Part shown: in pieces, positions 18,444 to 27,111 of the stretch | Layout of the letters: each line of letters starts with the position of its first letter | Numbering within the stretch: the stretch's first letter is position 1 | Assembly: GCF_900109465.1 (NCBI RefSeq) | Contig: NZ_FOAZ01000030.1 | Span: 1 to 64,000, forward strand | Reading direction: 5' to 3' | DNA from: Streptacidiphilus jiangxiensis | GTDB taxonomy: Bacteria; Actinomycetota; Actinomycetes; Streptomycetales; Streptomycetaceae | DNA: 64,000 bases | The notes under the pieces: generated by a model | The model's input: the letters and a program-made list of their open reading frames with translations, nothing else | The model's database searches: none | Told to the model about the DNA's origin: nothing | Translations under genes and position numbers: made by a program

Positions 18444-19643
18444 ATGGCCGACACCGAGCTGCTGGCCCGGGCGATGGAGCTGCTCGCCGAGCACCCCATC
18501 GTCGACGGCCACAACGACCTGCCCTGGAAGCTGCGCGAGCAGGTCCGCTACGACCTGGACCGCTGTGACATCGCCGACGACCAGCGGGCCAACCTGCACA
18601 CCGACCTCGCCCGGCTGCGCGCCGGCGGCGTCGGCGCGCAGTTCTGGTCCGTCTACGTGCCCTCCACCCCGTCGCGGGTGGGGGAGAGCGACGCGGTCAC
18701 AGCGACGCTCGAGCAGGTCGACTTCGTCCACGCGCTGGTCGCCCGCTACCCGGAGCAGCTGCGGCTCGCGCTGACGGCGGACGACATGGAGGCCGCGCGC
18801 GCGGAGGGGAAGATCGCCTCGCTGATGGGGGCCGAGGGCGGCCACTCCATCAACAACTCCCTGGCGGCGCTGCGTTCGTTGCACGCGCTGGGTGTCCGCT
18901 ACATGACGCTCACGCACAACGACAACAACGACTGGGCGGACTCCGCGACCGACGAGCCGAAGGCCGGGGGCCTCACCCGGTTCGGCGAGGAGGTCGTGCG
19001 GGAGATGAACCGGCTCGGCATGCTGGTCGACCTCTCCCACGTCTCCGCGGACACCATGCGGGCAGCCCTGCGGGTCACGGCCGCGCCGGTGATCTTCTCG
19101 CACTCGTCCTCGCGGGCGGTCTGCGGTCACGTGCGCAACATCCCCGACGACGTGCTGGCGGCCCTGCCGGCCAACGGCGGTGTGGCGATGGTGACGTTCG
19201 TGCCGAAGTTCATCCTTCCCGAGGCGGTCGCCTGGACCCGGCGTGCCGACCAGAACATGGTCGCCCACGGCTTCCACCCGCTCGACCTCTCCCCGGAGGG
19301 CCTCGCGGTCCAGTCCGCGTTCGAGGCGGCGAACCCGCGGCCCGTCGCCACGGAGGCGACCGTCGCCGACCACCTCGACCACATGCGCGAGGTCGCCGGC
19401 GTCGACCACATCGGCCTCGGCGGCGACTACGACGGCACGGCGTTCACCCCGCAGGGGTTGGAGGACGTGGCCGGCTATCCGAACCTCGTCGCGGAGCTCC
19501 TCCACCGCGGCTGGTCGGACGCGGACCTCGCGAAGCTGACGTGGCAGAACGCGGTGCGAGTGCTGCGGGACGCGGAGTCGGTGGCGGCGGGGATGGCCGA
19601 GGTCAGGCCGTCCATCGCGACGATCGACCAGCTGGACAGGTAG
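18444..19643 (+). CDS. M19-family membrane (renal-type) dipeptidase
   Basis: A 399-residue zinc dipeptidase of peptidase family M19. Metal-binding motifs: IVDGHNDLPWKLREQ near residue 18, GAEGGHSINNSLAALRSL near 128, MTLTHNDNNDWADSA near 153, LVDLSHVS near 194, IFSHSSSRAV near 215 and GLGGDYDG near 326. The family hydrolyses dipeptides, including D-containing ones and some beta-lactams. No signal peptide is visible, so a cytoplasmic role in peptide turnover is likely here. Position directly after purKE suggests shared transcription, as seen in other Streptomyces, but without an obvious pathway link. Confidence 0.93.
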   Translation: MADTELLARAMELLAEHPIVDGHNDLPWKLREQVRYDLDRCDIADDQRANLHTDLARLRAGGVGAQFWSVYVPSTPSRVGESDAVTATLEQVDFVHALVARYPEQLRLALTADDMEAARAEGKIASLMGAEGGHSINNSLAALRSLHALGVRYMTLTHNDNNDWADSATDEPKAGGLTRFGEEVVREMNRLGMLVDLSHVSADTMRAALRVTAAPVIFSHSSSRAVCGHVRNIPDDVLAALPANGGVAMVTFVPKFILPEAVAWTRRADQNMVAHGFHPLDLSPEGLAVQSAFEAANPRPVATEATVADHLDHMREVAGVDHIGLGGDYDGTAFTPQGLEDVAGYPNLVAELLHRGWSDADLAKLTWQNAVRVLRDAESVAAGMAEVRPSIATIDQLDR

Positions 19644-19654
19644 CTGCACCATCC

Positions 19655-19757
19655 AGGGGCGCGGGGAACTGCGCGACAAGCCACCGACATGCGGATGGTC
19701 CTCAGTGCGCAGGGCCGTCCACACAGGGTGGTTCCTCGCGCAGTTCCTCGCGCCCCT
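19655..19757. repeat. Palindromic intergenic repeat, copy 3
   Basis: A 103-bp copy between the dipeptidase and the amidohydrolase gene, with left arm GCGCGGGGAACTGCGCGA and right arm TCGCGCAGTTCCTCGCGC. The dipeptidase stop codon lies 12 bp before it, so it could serve as the 3' end of the pur transcript. Confidence 0.85.
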
Positions 19758-19860
19758 GAGGTCTTACTGACGTGCGGTCAAGCAGTGGCCCTGGTTCCCG
19801 GCATATTCCCAGGTTGCGGTTAGCATTCTTCTGACAACGCCGTTGACAGGGGGACACCGC

Positions 19861-21498
19861 ATGGCGAACGAGATCGACTTCCTCTTCGTGGGTGGTCCCG
19901 TCATCACGATGGACGCCGCGCGGACCCGGGCCACCGCCGTCGCGGTGAGTGGGCAGCGCGTGCTGGCCGTCGGGCACGACGACCTGTTGGACCTCGCGGG
20001 GCCGGAGACGGAGATCGTCGACCTGCGCGGTCGCGCCCTGCTGCCGGGGTTCCAGGACGCGCACGTGCACGCGGTGTACGGCGGTGTGGAGATGGGCGAG
20101 TGCGACCTGTCCGGCGCCACCGATCTGGGGGAGTACCGCCGGCGCCTGGCCACGTACGCGGCCACGCACCCGGCGCAGCCGTGGATCACCGGTGCGGGCT
20201 GGGCCATGGAGGCGTTCGAGGGCGGTCGGCCGAGCCGTGCCCAGCTGGACGAGGTCGTGCCGGACAGGCCGGTGTTCCTGCTCAACCGGGACCACCACGG
20301 AGCCTGGGCCAACTCCCTCGCGCTGGAACTGGCCGGGATCGGTCGGGACACGCCCGACCCCGCCGACGGGCGGATCGAGCGGGAGCCGGACGGAACCCCG
20401 TCCGGCATGCTGCAGGAGGGCGCGACCAACCTGGTCGCCCGCATCGTCCCCAAGGTCACCGTCGAGGACCGGGTCAAGGGACTCCTGCGCGCCCAGGCAC
20501 ACCTGCACGGTCTCGGGATCACGGCCTGGCAGGACGCGATCCTCGGGGTCTTCAACGGTCAGCCGGACGTCTCGGACGCGTATCTCGCGGCGGCCTCGGA
20601 CGGGCGGCTGACGGCGCGGGTCAACGGCGCGCTGTGGTGGGACCGGGAGCGCGGCGCGGAACAGATCCCCGAGCTGGTCGCGCGCCGCGACAAGCTGACG
20701 GCGGGCCGGTTCCGGGCCGGCTCGGTGAAGGTCATGCAGGACGGCATCGCGGAGAACTTCACCGCCGCGATGAGCGTGCCCTACAAGGACGCCTGTGGCT
20801 GCACGACCTCCAACGCGGGCCTCAGCTTCGTCGACCCGGAGGCGTTGAAGTCGCACGTCACCGAGCTGGACGCGCTCGGCTTCCAGGTGCACTTCCACGC
20901 GCTGGGCGACCGCGCGGTGCGCGAGGCGCTGGACGCCGTGGAGGCGGCGGCCGCCGTGAACGGACGCCGGGACAACCGGCACCACCTCGCGCACCTGCAG
21001 GTCGTGCACCCGGACGACGTCGCGCGCTTCGCCCGGCTCGGCGCGGTGGCCAACCTGCAGCCGCTGTGGGCGGCGCACGAGCCGCAGATGGACGAGCTGT
21101 GCATCCCGTTCCTGGGCGGGGAGCTGGCGTCGTGGCAGTATCCGTTCGGGGACCTGCTGCGTGCCGGTGCGACGCTGGCGGCGGGCAGTGACTGGCCGGT
21201 GTCCAGCCCCGATCCGTGGCTCGGCATCCATGTGGCTGTGAACCGGGTCAACCACGGCGAGGACCGTGAAGCGTTCCTGCCGGAGCAGCGTCTGGATCTG
21301 ACCACCGCGATCGCCGCCTACACGGCGGGCAGCGCGCATGTGAACCACCTCGACGACACCGGCGTGATTCGGCCCGGAGCGCTGGCCGACCTCGTCGTCC
21401 TGGACCGCGACCCGTACGCGGGCCCGTCGGACGAGATCGGCGCGACGCGGACGCTGCAGACGTTCGTCGGCGGCGAACGGGTCTTCGCCGCGGACTGA
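19861..21498 (+). CDS. YtcJ-like amidohydrolase
   Basis: A 545-residue member of the amidohydrolase_3 (YtcJ/NfdA) family. Metal-site motifs are GFQDAHVHAVYGGVEMGECDL near residue 61, a lysine in SVKVMQDGIAENFTA near 287, VHFHALGDRAV near 341, HHLAHLQVVHPDD near 374 and AAGSDWPVSSPDPWLGI near 440. Family members hydrolyse N-substituted formamides or N-acyl compounds, but the natural substrate is usually unknown. ATG at 19861 has AGGGGG 8 bases upstream. It stands alone after repeat copy 3. Confidence 0.9.
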   Translation: MANEIDFLFVGGPVITMDAARTRATAVAVSGQRVLAVGHDDLLDLAGPETEIVDLRGRALLPGFQDAHVHAVYGGVEMGECDLSGATDLGEYRRRLATYAATHPAQPWITGAGWAMEAFEGGRPSRAQLDEVVPDRPVFLLNRDHHGAWANSLALELAGIGRDTPDPADGRIEREPDGTPSGMLQEGATNLVARIVPKVTVEDRVKGLLRAQAHLHGLGITAWQDAILGVFNGQPDVSDAYLAAASDGRLTARVNGALWWDRERGAEQIPELVARRDKLTAGRFRAGSVKVMQDGIAENFTAAMSVPYKDACGCTTSNAGLSFVDPEALKSHVTELDALGFQVHFHALGDRAVREALDAVEAAAAVNGRRDNRHHLAHLQVVHPDDVARFARLGAVANLQPLWAAHEPQMDELCIPFLGGELASWQYPFGDLLRAGATLAAGSDWPVSSPDPWLGIHVAVNRVNHGEDREAFLPEQRLDLTTAIAAYTAGSAHVNHLDDTGVIRPGALADLVVLDRDPYAGPSDEIGATRTLQTFVGGERVFAAD

Positions 21499-21569
21499 TC
21501 CGTCGGGTCGGGCCGGGCCCTTAGGCTTCAACTTCGCTGATCGCGCGGGTGGGGTCGAGGAGCAGGGCA

Positions 21570-23276
21570 GTGGTCGCAGAGTACGTGGGTGACAACGGCG
21601 TGATCATGATCGACGGGCCCGACCTCACCCTCAGCAGGACCGGAGCGAAGGCGAGGCTCTCCGGCCACCTGATGGGCGACCGTGTCATCCCACTCGCCGC
21701 CCTGACGGGGGTGGTGGTCTCCGAGCCGACGCCCACCACCCACGGGCACCTCCAGTTGGCTTTCGGCGGGCGGCCGTTGGTCGACCTGCGCCACCAGGGA
21801 GCCGTCAAGGACCCCAACACCGTCCTGTTCACGTTCGGCCAACGAGCGGTGTTCGCGGCCCTCGCGGGATACCTCGCCCACTGCGTCGCGACCAACCGGG
21901 CACACCGCGTCGACTCGGTCGGCGCCTACGCCTCAGCCGGCGACCCGCTGATGCAGACGCAGGTGCGCCCTGCCGCCCCCCGCCCTGGCGTGGCGGGGGC
22001 TGCCGCCACGTACACGGGATACAACGGGGCCGTCACCATCGACGGGCCGGATCTCACGGTCAGCAGGACCGGGCTGAAGGCGAGGCTCTCCGGCCACCTG
22101 ATGGGCGACCGTGTCATCCCCCTCGCCGCGCTCACCGGACTGGACGTGCGCCAGCCGACCGTCGTCACCAACGGCTATCTGCAACTCGCCTTCGGGGGAG
22201 CCCCGTTGGCGGTTCTGAGCCACCTCGGCGCCGCCCCGGGTGACCCCAACACCATCCTCTTCACCCACGGGCAGCGTGCCGTGCTGACGGCCCTGGCGGG
22301 ATACCTCGCCCACTGCGTCGCGACCAACCGGGCTCACGGAATCGACTCCGCACGCGTCTACGCCGCGGCGGCCGATCCGCTGATCCTGGCGCGCCGGAAG
22401 GCCGCCCCGAAGAGGGAGGAGGTAGCAGCGGCGGCCGAGACGAGACAGCCGACTCCTGCCGACCGCGGCGCGGCCGACCGCGCGGCGGAGGACGAACGGC
22501 ACCGGGCCGAACTCGCGGCGGTCCAGCGCCGCCTGCGGGCTGTCGAGGAGGAGCTTGCCGCCCAGCAGGCGGCCGAACGCTCCGCGACCGAGGCGGCTGA
22601 GGCAGCGGCGGCCGAGCAAGCGGCGATCGCGCAGGCGGAGGCCGAGCGGGCGGCGGCCGAAGAGCGACGGAGGGTCCGCGAGGCGGGGCGCGCGGCGCAG
22701 CTCGCGGCGGCGGAAGAACGCAGACTCGAGCGTGCGGCGGAGGCGGAGCGGCTCAGGATCTCGGCCGCCGTAGCCGAGGAGCGGCGCAAGATCTTCTGGG
22801 CCGAGCGTGAGGCGGAGCGCGCGGCAGCCGACGAGCGGCGCAGGGTCCGCGCGGCGGAGGCCAAGGCGCAGCTTGAGGCCCGTGCGCGGGAGATCGCCAC
22901 CTACGACGGGATGAGCGGGACCGAATTCGAACGTGCGCTGGAGTACCTGTGCAAGCGCGACGGATGCACCGGCGCGCGCGTCGTCGGTGGCACCGGCGAT
23001 CTCGGGGCCGATGTCATTGCAACCACACCGGACGGACGCCGCATGGTCATCCAGGCAAAGCGGTACGCGGTGACCAACACGATAGGCAGCCAGGTGGTGC
23101 AGGTGCTGAACGGGACCTACCGGGATGCGCACCGGGGCGATCTGGGAGTGATCATCACGACCTCGACCTTCACCGCCCCCGCCAAGGACTTCGCCGCCAC
23201 GGTCGGAATCAAGCTGATCGATCGCAAGGCACTGGCCGCCTGGGCCTCCGAGACGGGCCCGGCGCCCTGGGAATGA
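21570..23276 (+). CDS. DUF4429 x2 - coiled coil - Mrr-like nuclease
   Basis: A 568-residue protein with an unusual domain order. Two tandem domains of about 95 residues (about 2-100 and 123-222) share IDGPDLTLSRTG, LMGDRVIPLAALTG, LQLAFGG, NTVLFTFGQRAV and AGYLAHCVATN; they resemble DUF4429, a PH-like domain of actinobacteria. A charged Ala/Glu/Arg coiled coil follows (about 265-440). The last 120 residues form an Mrr-type restriction endonuclease domain: MSGTEFERALEYLCKRDGC, GGTGDLGADVIATTPDGRRMVIQAKRY (PD-(D/E)xK catalytic Asp and QxK) and GVIITTSTFTAPAKDFA. It probably cleaves DNA under a condition sensed by the N-terminal domains, possibly as a defence or stress nuclease (inference). GTG 21570 follows GAGGAG by 7 bases. 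Confidence 0.8.
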   Translation: MVAEYVGDNGVIMIDGPDLTLSRTGAKARLSGHLMGDRVIPLAALTGVVVSEPTPTTHGHLQLAFGGRPLVDLRHQGAVKDPNTVLFTFGQRAVFAALAGYLAHCVATNRAHRVDSVGAYASAGDPLMQTQVRPAAPRPGVAGAAATYTGYNGAVTIDGPDLTVSRTGLKARLSGHLMGDRVIPLAALTGLDVRQPTVVTNGYLQLAFGGAPLAVLSHLGAAPGDPNTILFTHGQRAVLTALAGYLAHCVATNRAHGIDSARVYAAAADPLILARRKAAPKREEVAAAAETRQPTPADRGAADRAAEDERHRAELAAVQRRLRAVEEELAAQQAAERSATEAAEAAAAEQAAIAQAEAERAAAEERRRVREAGRAAQLAAAEERRLERAAEAERLRISAAVAEERRKIFWAEREAERAAADERRRVRAAEAKAQLEARAREIATYDGMSGTEFERALEYLCKRDGCTGARVVGGTGDLGADVIATTPDGRRMVIQAKRYAVTNTIGSQVVQVLNGTYRDAHRGDLGVIITTSTFTAPAKDFAATVGIKLIDRKALAAWASETGPAPWE

Positions 23277-23319
23277 CGTCGACGCGCGGAAGCCGCCCGT
23301 GCCCGCGGACGGAGCCCGG

Positions 23320-23733
23320 TCAGCCCAGTCGCGGGATCTCGATGGCGGGGCAGCGGTCCATCACCATGTCCAGACCCGCGGTCAGCGTCCGGTCGTAGGC
23401 CGCCTCGTCGACGACGCCGAGCTGGAACCAGACCGCCTTCGCCCCGATCCCGGCCGCCTGGTCGGCGACGGCGCCCGCCAGCTCGCTGTTGACGAACACG
23501 TCCACCACGTCCACCGGGAACGGGATGTCCGCGAGGCTCGCGTACCCCTGCTCGCCGTGCACGGTCTCGGCCTTGGGGTGCACCGGGACGATCCGCTTGC
23601 CGTACCGCTGCAGCACCCGGGCCACGCCGTACGCGGCCCGGCTCTCGTTGTTCGACAGGCCGACGATCGCCCAGGTGTCACCGGACCCGGTCAGGATCCG
23701 CCGCACCGTCTCGTGGTCGCCGTAGCCGTTCAT
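23320..23733 (-). CDS. CoA-binding protein (YccU-like)
   Basis: A 137-residue protein of the CoA-binding domain family. It has a Rossmann-like core with WAIVGLSNNESRAAYGVARVLQRYGKRIVPVHP near residue 18 and GAKAVWFQLGVVDEAAY near 98, as in YccU/YneT proteins. The biochemical role is not established, although the family binds CoA or acyl-CoA. ATG at 23733 has AGGAG 8 bases upstream, so the longer frame to 23802 was not used. Confidence 0.88.
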   Translation of the reverse strand: MNGYGDHETVRRILTGSGDTWAIVGLSNNESRAAYGVARVLQRYGKRIVPVHPKAETVHGEQGYASLADIPFPVDVVDVFVNSELAGAVADQAAGIGAKAVWFQLGVVDEAAYDRTLTAGLDMVMDRCPAIEIPRLG

Positions 23734-23823
23734 CCGTCGCTCCTGTCCGCCGTTCCCGGTCACTGCCCCGACCTGAAGCAACGCGGACGGCCGGGGGCAC
23801 ATTCCGGCGCGCCGGCTCGCCGG

Positions 23824-25152
23824 CTACTCGCCCGGGCGGCCGAGCGCGCGGTAGGTCCAGCCGGCGGTGCGCCAACGCTGCGGGTCGAGGGCGTTGCGGC
23901 CGTCGAGGACGCGGCGCTCGGCGACGATCTCGCCGAGGACGGCCGGGTCGAGGTCGCGGAACTCCTGCCACTCCGTCAGGTGGAGGACGACGTGGGCGCC
24001 GGCCGCCGCCTCCAGCGCGGTCGGGGCGAAGGAGAGGCCGGGGAAGAGCTTGCGGGCGTTGTCCATGGCCTTGGGGTCGTAGACGTTCACCTGCCCGCCC
24101 TGGAGCTGGATCTGCGCCGCCACGTTGAGCGCGGGCGAGTCGCGGACGTCGTCCGAGTTGGGCTTGAAGGCCGCGCCGAGGACGGCGATGCGGCGGCCGA
24201 GGAAGCCGCCGCCGCACTGCTCGCGGGCCAGCTCGACCATCCGGGAGCGGCGCCGCATGTTGATCGAGTCGACCTCGCGCAGGAACGTCAGCGCCTGGTC
24301 CGCGCCGAGTTCGCCCGCGCGGGCCATGAAGGCGCGGATGTCCTTCGGCAGGCAGCCGCCGCCGAAGCCGAGGCCGGCGCCGAGGAACTTGCCGCCGATC
24401 CGCTCGTCGTAGGCGAGCGCCGCGGACAGCTGCACCACGTCCGCGCCCGAGGCCTCGCAGACCTCGGCCATGGCGTTGATGAAGGAGATCTTGGTGGCGA
24501 GGAAGGAGTTCGCCGCGGTCTTCACCAGCTCCGCGGTCGGGTAGTCGGTGACCAGGAACGGCACCCCCTCCGCGATCATCGGGGCGTACACCTGGCGCAG
24601 TACGGCCTCGCCGCGGCCGCCGGCGCGGACGCCGACCACGAGGCGGTCCGGGTGCAGGGTGTCCTGCACGGCGTAGCCCTCGCGCAGGAACTCCGGGTTC
24701 CAGGCCAGCTCCACGCTGTCGGCGATGTCGGCCGGCGCGTTCGCGGCGAGCCGCTCGGCGAGGCGCGCCGCGCTGCCGACCGGGACCGTGGACTTGCCGA
24801 CGACCACCGCGTTCTCGCGCAGATGCGGGGCGAGCAGGTCGAACGCGGACTCGACATAGCTCATGTCGCAGGCGAACTCGCCCTTGCGCTGCGGCGTGTT
24901 GGTGCACACGAAGTGCACGTCGCCGAAGGCGCCGGCCTCGGCCCAGTCGGTGGTGAAGCGCAGTCGCCCGGAGGTGACGTGCTTCTCCAGCAGCGGGTCG
25001 AGGCCCGGCTCGTACATCGGGGTCCGGCCCTGGGAGAGGGTGGCGATCTTCTCCGGGTCGATGTCCAGCCCCAGCACCTCATAGCCGAGCTCGGCCATGC
25101 AGGCGGCGTGCGTCGCGCCCAGGTATCCGGTTCCGATGACGGTGATCCTCAT
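23824..25152 (-). CDS. UDP-glucose 6-dehydrogenase
   Basis: A 442-residue enzyme that oxidises UDP-glucose to UDP-glucuronate with two NAD+. The N-terminal Rossmann motif ITVIGTGYLGATHAA starts at residue 3; the substrate loops TVPVGS and AWNPEFLREGYAVQDTLHPDR follow; the catalytic cysteine sits in GAGLGFGGGCLPKDIRAF near residue 265; GAAFKPNSDDVRDSPAL marks the C-terminal domain. Such enzymes feed exopolysaccharide or glycosylation pathways. The nearest other sugar genes are distant, so its product's destination is unclear. Confidence 0.95.
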   Translation of the reverse strand: MRITVIGTGYLGATHAACMAELGYEVLGLDIDPEKIATLSQGRTPMYEPGLDPLLEKHVTSGRLRFTTDWAEAGAFGDVHFVCTNTPQRKGEFACDMSYVESAFDLLAPHLRENAVVVGKSTVPVGSAARLAERLAANAPADIADSVELAWNPEFLREGYAVQDTLHPDRLVVGVRAGGRGEAVLRQVYAPMIAEGVPFLVTDYPTAELVKTAANSFLATKISFINAMAEVCEASGADVVQLSAALAYDERIGGKFLGAGLGFGGGCLPKDIRAFMARAGELGADQALTFLREVDSINMRRRSRMVELAREQCGGGFLGRRIAVLGAAFKPNSDDVRDSPALNVAAQIQLQGGQVNVYDPKAMDNARKLFPGLSFAPTALEAAAGAHVVLHLTEWQEFRDLDPAVLGEIVAERRVLDGRNALDPQRWRTAGWTYRALGRPGE

Positions 25153-25187
25153 GGCCACGGAGCCTACCTGGTCCGGTTGGGCGCCCC

Positions 25188-26537
25188 TCAGGAAGCCGCA
25201 GCTTCCCCCTCCGGCATCGGTGCGCGGCGTCCCAGCTGGTTGAAGAAGATGTTCAGCGCCACCGCGACCAGGCAGCCCGCGCTGATGCCGCTGTTCATCA
25301 CGGTCTGCACCAGGGAGGGGAAGTGCGCGTAGAAGCCCGGCGCCGCTATCGGCAGGACGCCGAAGCCGAGCGCCACCGCGACCGTCAGCAGGTTGCCGCT
25401 CTCGTCCAGCCGCGCGGCAGTGAGGGTGCGGACGCCGCTCGCGGTGACCGTGCCGAAGAGGGCGAGGCCCGCGCCGCCAAGGACCGGCTGGGGGACGACG
25501 CTGACGAGCGCGCCCGCCACCGGGAAGAGACCGAGCAGGATCAGGATGGCGCCGCTGGTCGCCACGACGTAGCGGCTGCGCACCTTGGTGAGCGCGATCA
25601 GTCCGATGTTCTGGGCGAAGGCCGTCGCGGCGAAGCCGTTGAGGACGGCGGCGAGGACCGTCGCCGCGCCGTCGGCACGCAGTCCGCCCTCGATGGTGCG
25701 GGCGTCCGCGGGCCGTTCGACGATCTCGCCGAGGGCGAGCAGGTCCGCGGTGCTCTCGGTCATCGAGACCAGCATGACGATCAGCATCGAGATGATCGCG
25801 CCGAGCTGGAACGTCGGTGCGCCGAAGTGGAAGGGCGAGGGCATGGAGAAGACCGGCACCTTGCCGAGCGTGGAGAAGTCGCTCTTGCCGAGCGGGATGG
25901 CCAGCAGCGTGCCGGCGGCGAGGCCGAGCAGGATGCTGATGCTGCCGAGGAACCCCCGCAGGAAGCGGTTGAGCAGCAGGACCACCGCCAGCGTGACGCC
26001 CGCGAGGGCGATGTTGGAGGCGGAGCCGAAGTCCGCGGCGGCGGGGTTGCCGCCCTGGGCCCATCCGGCGGCGACAGGGAAGAGCGAGAGGCCGATCAGG
26101 GTGATGACCGTGCCGCTGACCACGGGTGGGAAGAAGCGGTTGAAGCGGGAGAACCAGGGGGCGGCGAGGAAGGCCGCCGCCCCGGCGATCAGCAGGGCTC
26201 CGTAGATGGCGGGCAGTGCCTGTCCGGGATGGGACTGCTTGACGATCGACAGCATCGGCGCGACGCCGGCGAAGCTGATGCCGTTGACGAACGGCAGCCT
26301 GGAACCGACGCGCCAGAAGCCGAGCGTCTGGAGCAGGGTCGCCAGACCCGAGGTCAGCAGGGCTGCGCCGATCAGCAGCGTCAGCTCGCCGCCGGAGAGG
26401 CCGACCGCCGTGCCGATGATCAGCGGTGGGGCGACCACGCCGGCGTACATCGCGGCGATGTGCTGGAGCCCGTAGGCGAGCAGCTTTGGTGCGGGCAGGA
26501 TTTCGTCGACGGGGTGGGGCGCGGGAGAGCTGGACAC
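25188..26537 (-). CDS. NCS2-family nucleobase (xanthine/uric acid) permease
   Basis: A 449-residue membrane transporter of the nucleobase:cation symporter-2 family. The diagnostic helix-1 motif YGLQHIAAMYAGVVAPPLIIG lies near residue 22, and the family signature region in TM8-TM10 appears as SMTESTADLLALGEIVERP and GFAATAFAQNIGLIALTKV. The sequence is closest in style to xanthine/urate transporters. GTG at 26537 follows GGAGG by about 8 bases. The upstream gap holds two palindromes that may control it; purine-responsive regulation would fit but is inference. Confidence 0.92.
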   Translation of the reverse strand: MSSSPAPHPVDEILPAPKLLAYGLQHIAAMYAGVVAPPLIIGTAVGLSGGELTLLIGAALLTSGLATLLQTLGFWRVGSRLPFVNGISFAGVAPMLSIVKQSHPGQALPAIYGALLIAGAAAFLAAPWFSRFNRFFPPVVSGTVITLIGLSLFPVAAGWAQGGNPAAADFGSASNIALAGVTLAVVLLLNRFLRGFLGSISILLGLAAGTLLAIPLGKSDFSTLGKVPVFSMPSPFHFGAPTFQLGAIISMLIVMLVSMTESTADLLALGEIVERPADARTIEGGLRADGAATVLAAVLNGFAATAFAQNIGLIALTKVRSRYVVATSGAILILLGLFPVAGALVSVVPQPVLGGAGLALFGTVTASGVRTLTAARLDESGNLLTVAVALGFGVLPIAAPGFYAHFPSLVQTVMNSGISAGCLVAVALNIFFNQLGRRAPMPEGEAAAS

Positions 26538-26623
26538 GCGGGACCTCCAGGGGTGGGCCAGGAGCGAGCGTTGGTCTCTCGAAATTCCGCGATGTGGTAT
26601 CCGCATTCCGATTGAAGGAAAAC

Positions 26624-26660
26624 GTAGATCTACCCAAGGGGGCCGTCAACAGACTGTTGA
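26624..26660. promoter_or_regulatory. Two palindromes upstream of the nucleobase permease
   Basis: GTAGATCTAC at 26624-26633 is a perfect 10-bp palindrome. TCAACAGACTGTTGA at 26646-26660 has perfect 7-bp arms around one base. Both lie in a comparatively AT-rich 145-bp gap between the permease start and the SnoaL-like stop, where the permease promoter should be. They could be operator sites, or the second could be a weak terminator for the SnoaL-like gene. Confidence 0.4.
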
Positions 26661-26682
26661 GGTATCTGGAGGAATCTACAAG

Positions 26683-27090
26683 TCACCCGAAGAGGGTGCG
26701 CTCCACGTGCTGGGTGTCGGCGTACTCGCGGACCGAGACGATCTTTCCGTCGCGGACCGTGAAGATCCCGGCGCAGCGGTTGTCGTACTGGTGACCGTTG
26801 ACGGTGATCCCCGTCGAGGTCCACTCGGCGAGCACCTGCTCGCCGCTCGCGAACGCGTTGACCAGGGCGACCTGCGGGGTGCCGCCGGGAGCGAAGAGGG
26901 CGCCGGCCCCGCCGAGGAAGTCGTTGATGATGGCGTCGCGTCCGCGCCAGACCCGGCTGAGCGGCAGGTCGCCCGGGTAGGCCCAGGTGGCGTCCTCGGC
27001 GAAGGCGGCGACGATGGTGTCCAGGTCGCCCTCGGCGACGGCGTTGACGTAGTCGACGACGACGCTGAGCGGGGTGGCGGTGGTGGTCAT
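26683..27090 (-). CDS. SnoaL/NTF2-like protein
   Basis: A 135-residue protein of the SnoaL-like NTF2 superfamily: VVDYVNAVAEGDLDTIVAAFAEDATWAYPGDLPLSRVWRGRDAI is the usual first helix-strand unit, and FTVRDGKIVSVREYADT the final strands. Members are cone-shaped dimers that act as cyclases, isomerases or ligand-binding proteins; no catalytic assignment is possible. It lies 21 bp downstream of the quinone oxidoreductase gene and probably shares its transcript and the LysR control. Confidence 0.85.
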   Translation of the reverse strand: MTTTATPLSVVVDYVNAVAEGDLDTIVAAFAEDATWAYPGDLPLSRVWRGRDAIINDFLGGAGALFAPGGTPQVALVNAFASGEQVLAEWTSTGITVNGHQYDNRCAGIFTVRDGKIVSVREYADTQHVERTLFG

Positions 27091-27111
27091 GGTGGATCCT
27101 CCTTCGTGGGG

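Noticed and set aside
23824..26649. A 941-residue frame spanning UDP-glucose dehydrogenase and the permease
   Set aside because: The upstream 490 residues are an out-of-frame reading of the permease gene; the dehydrogenase begins at 25152.
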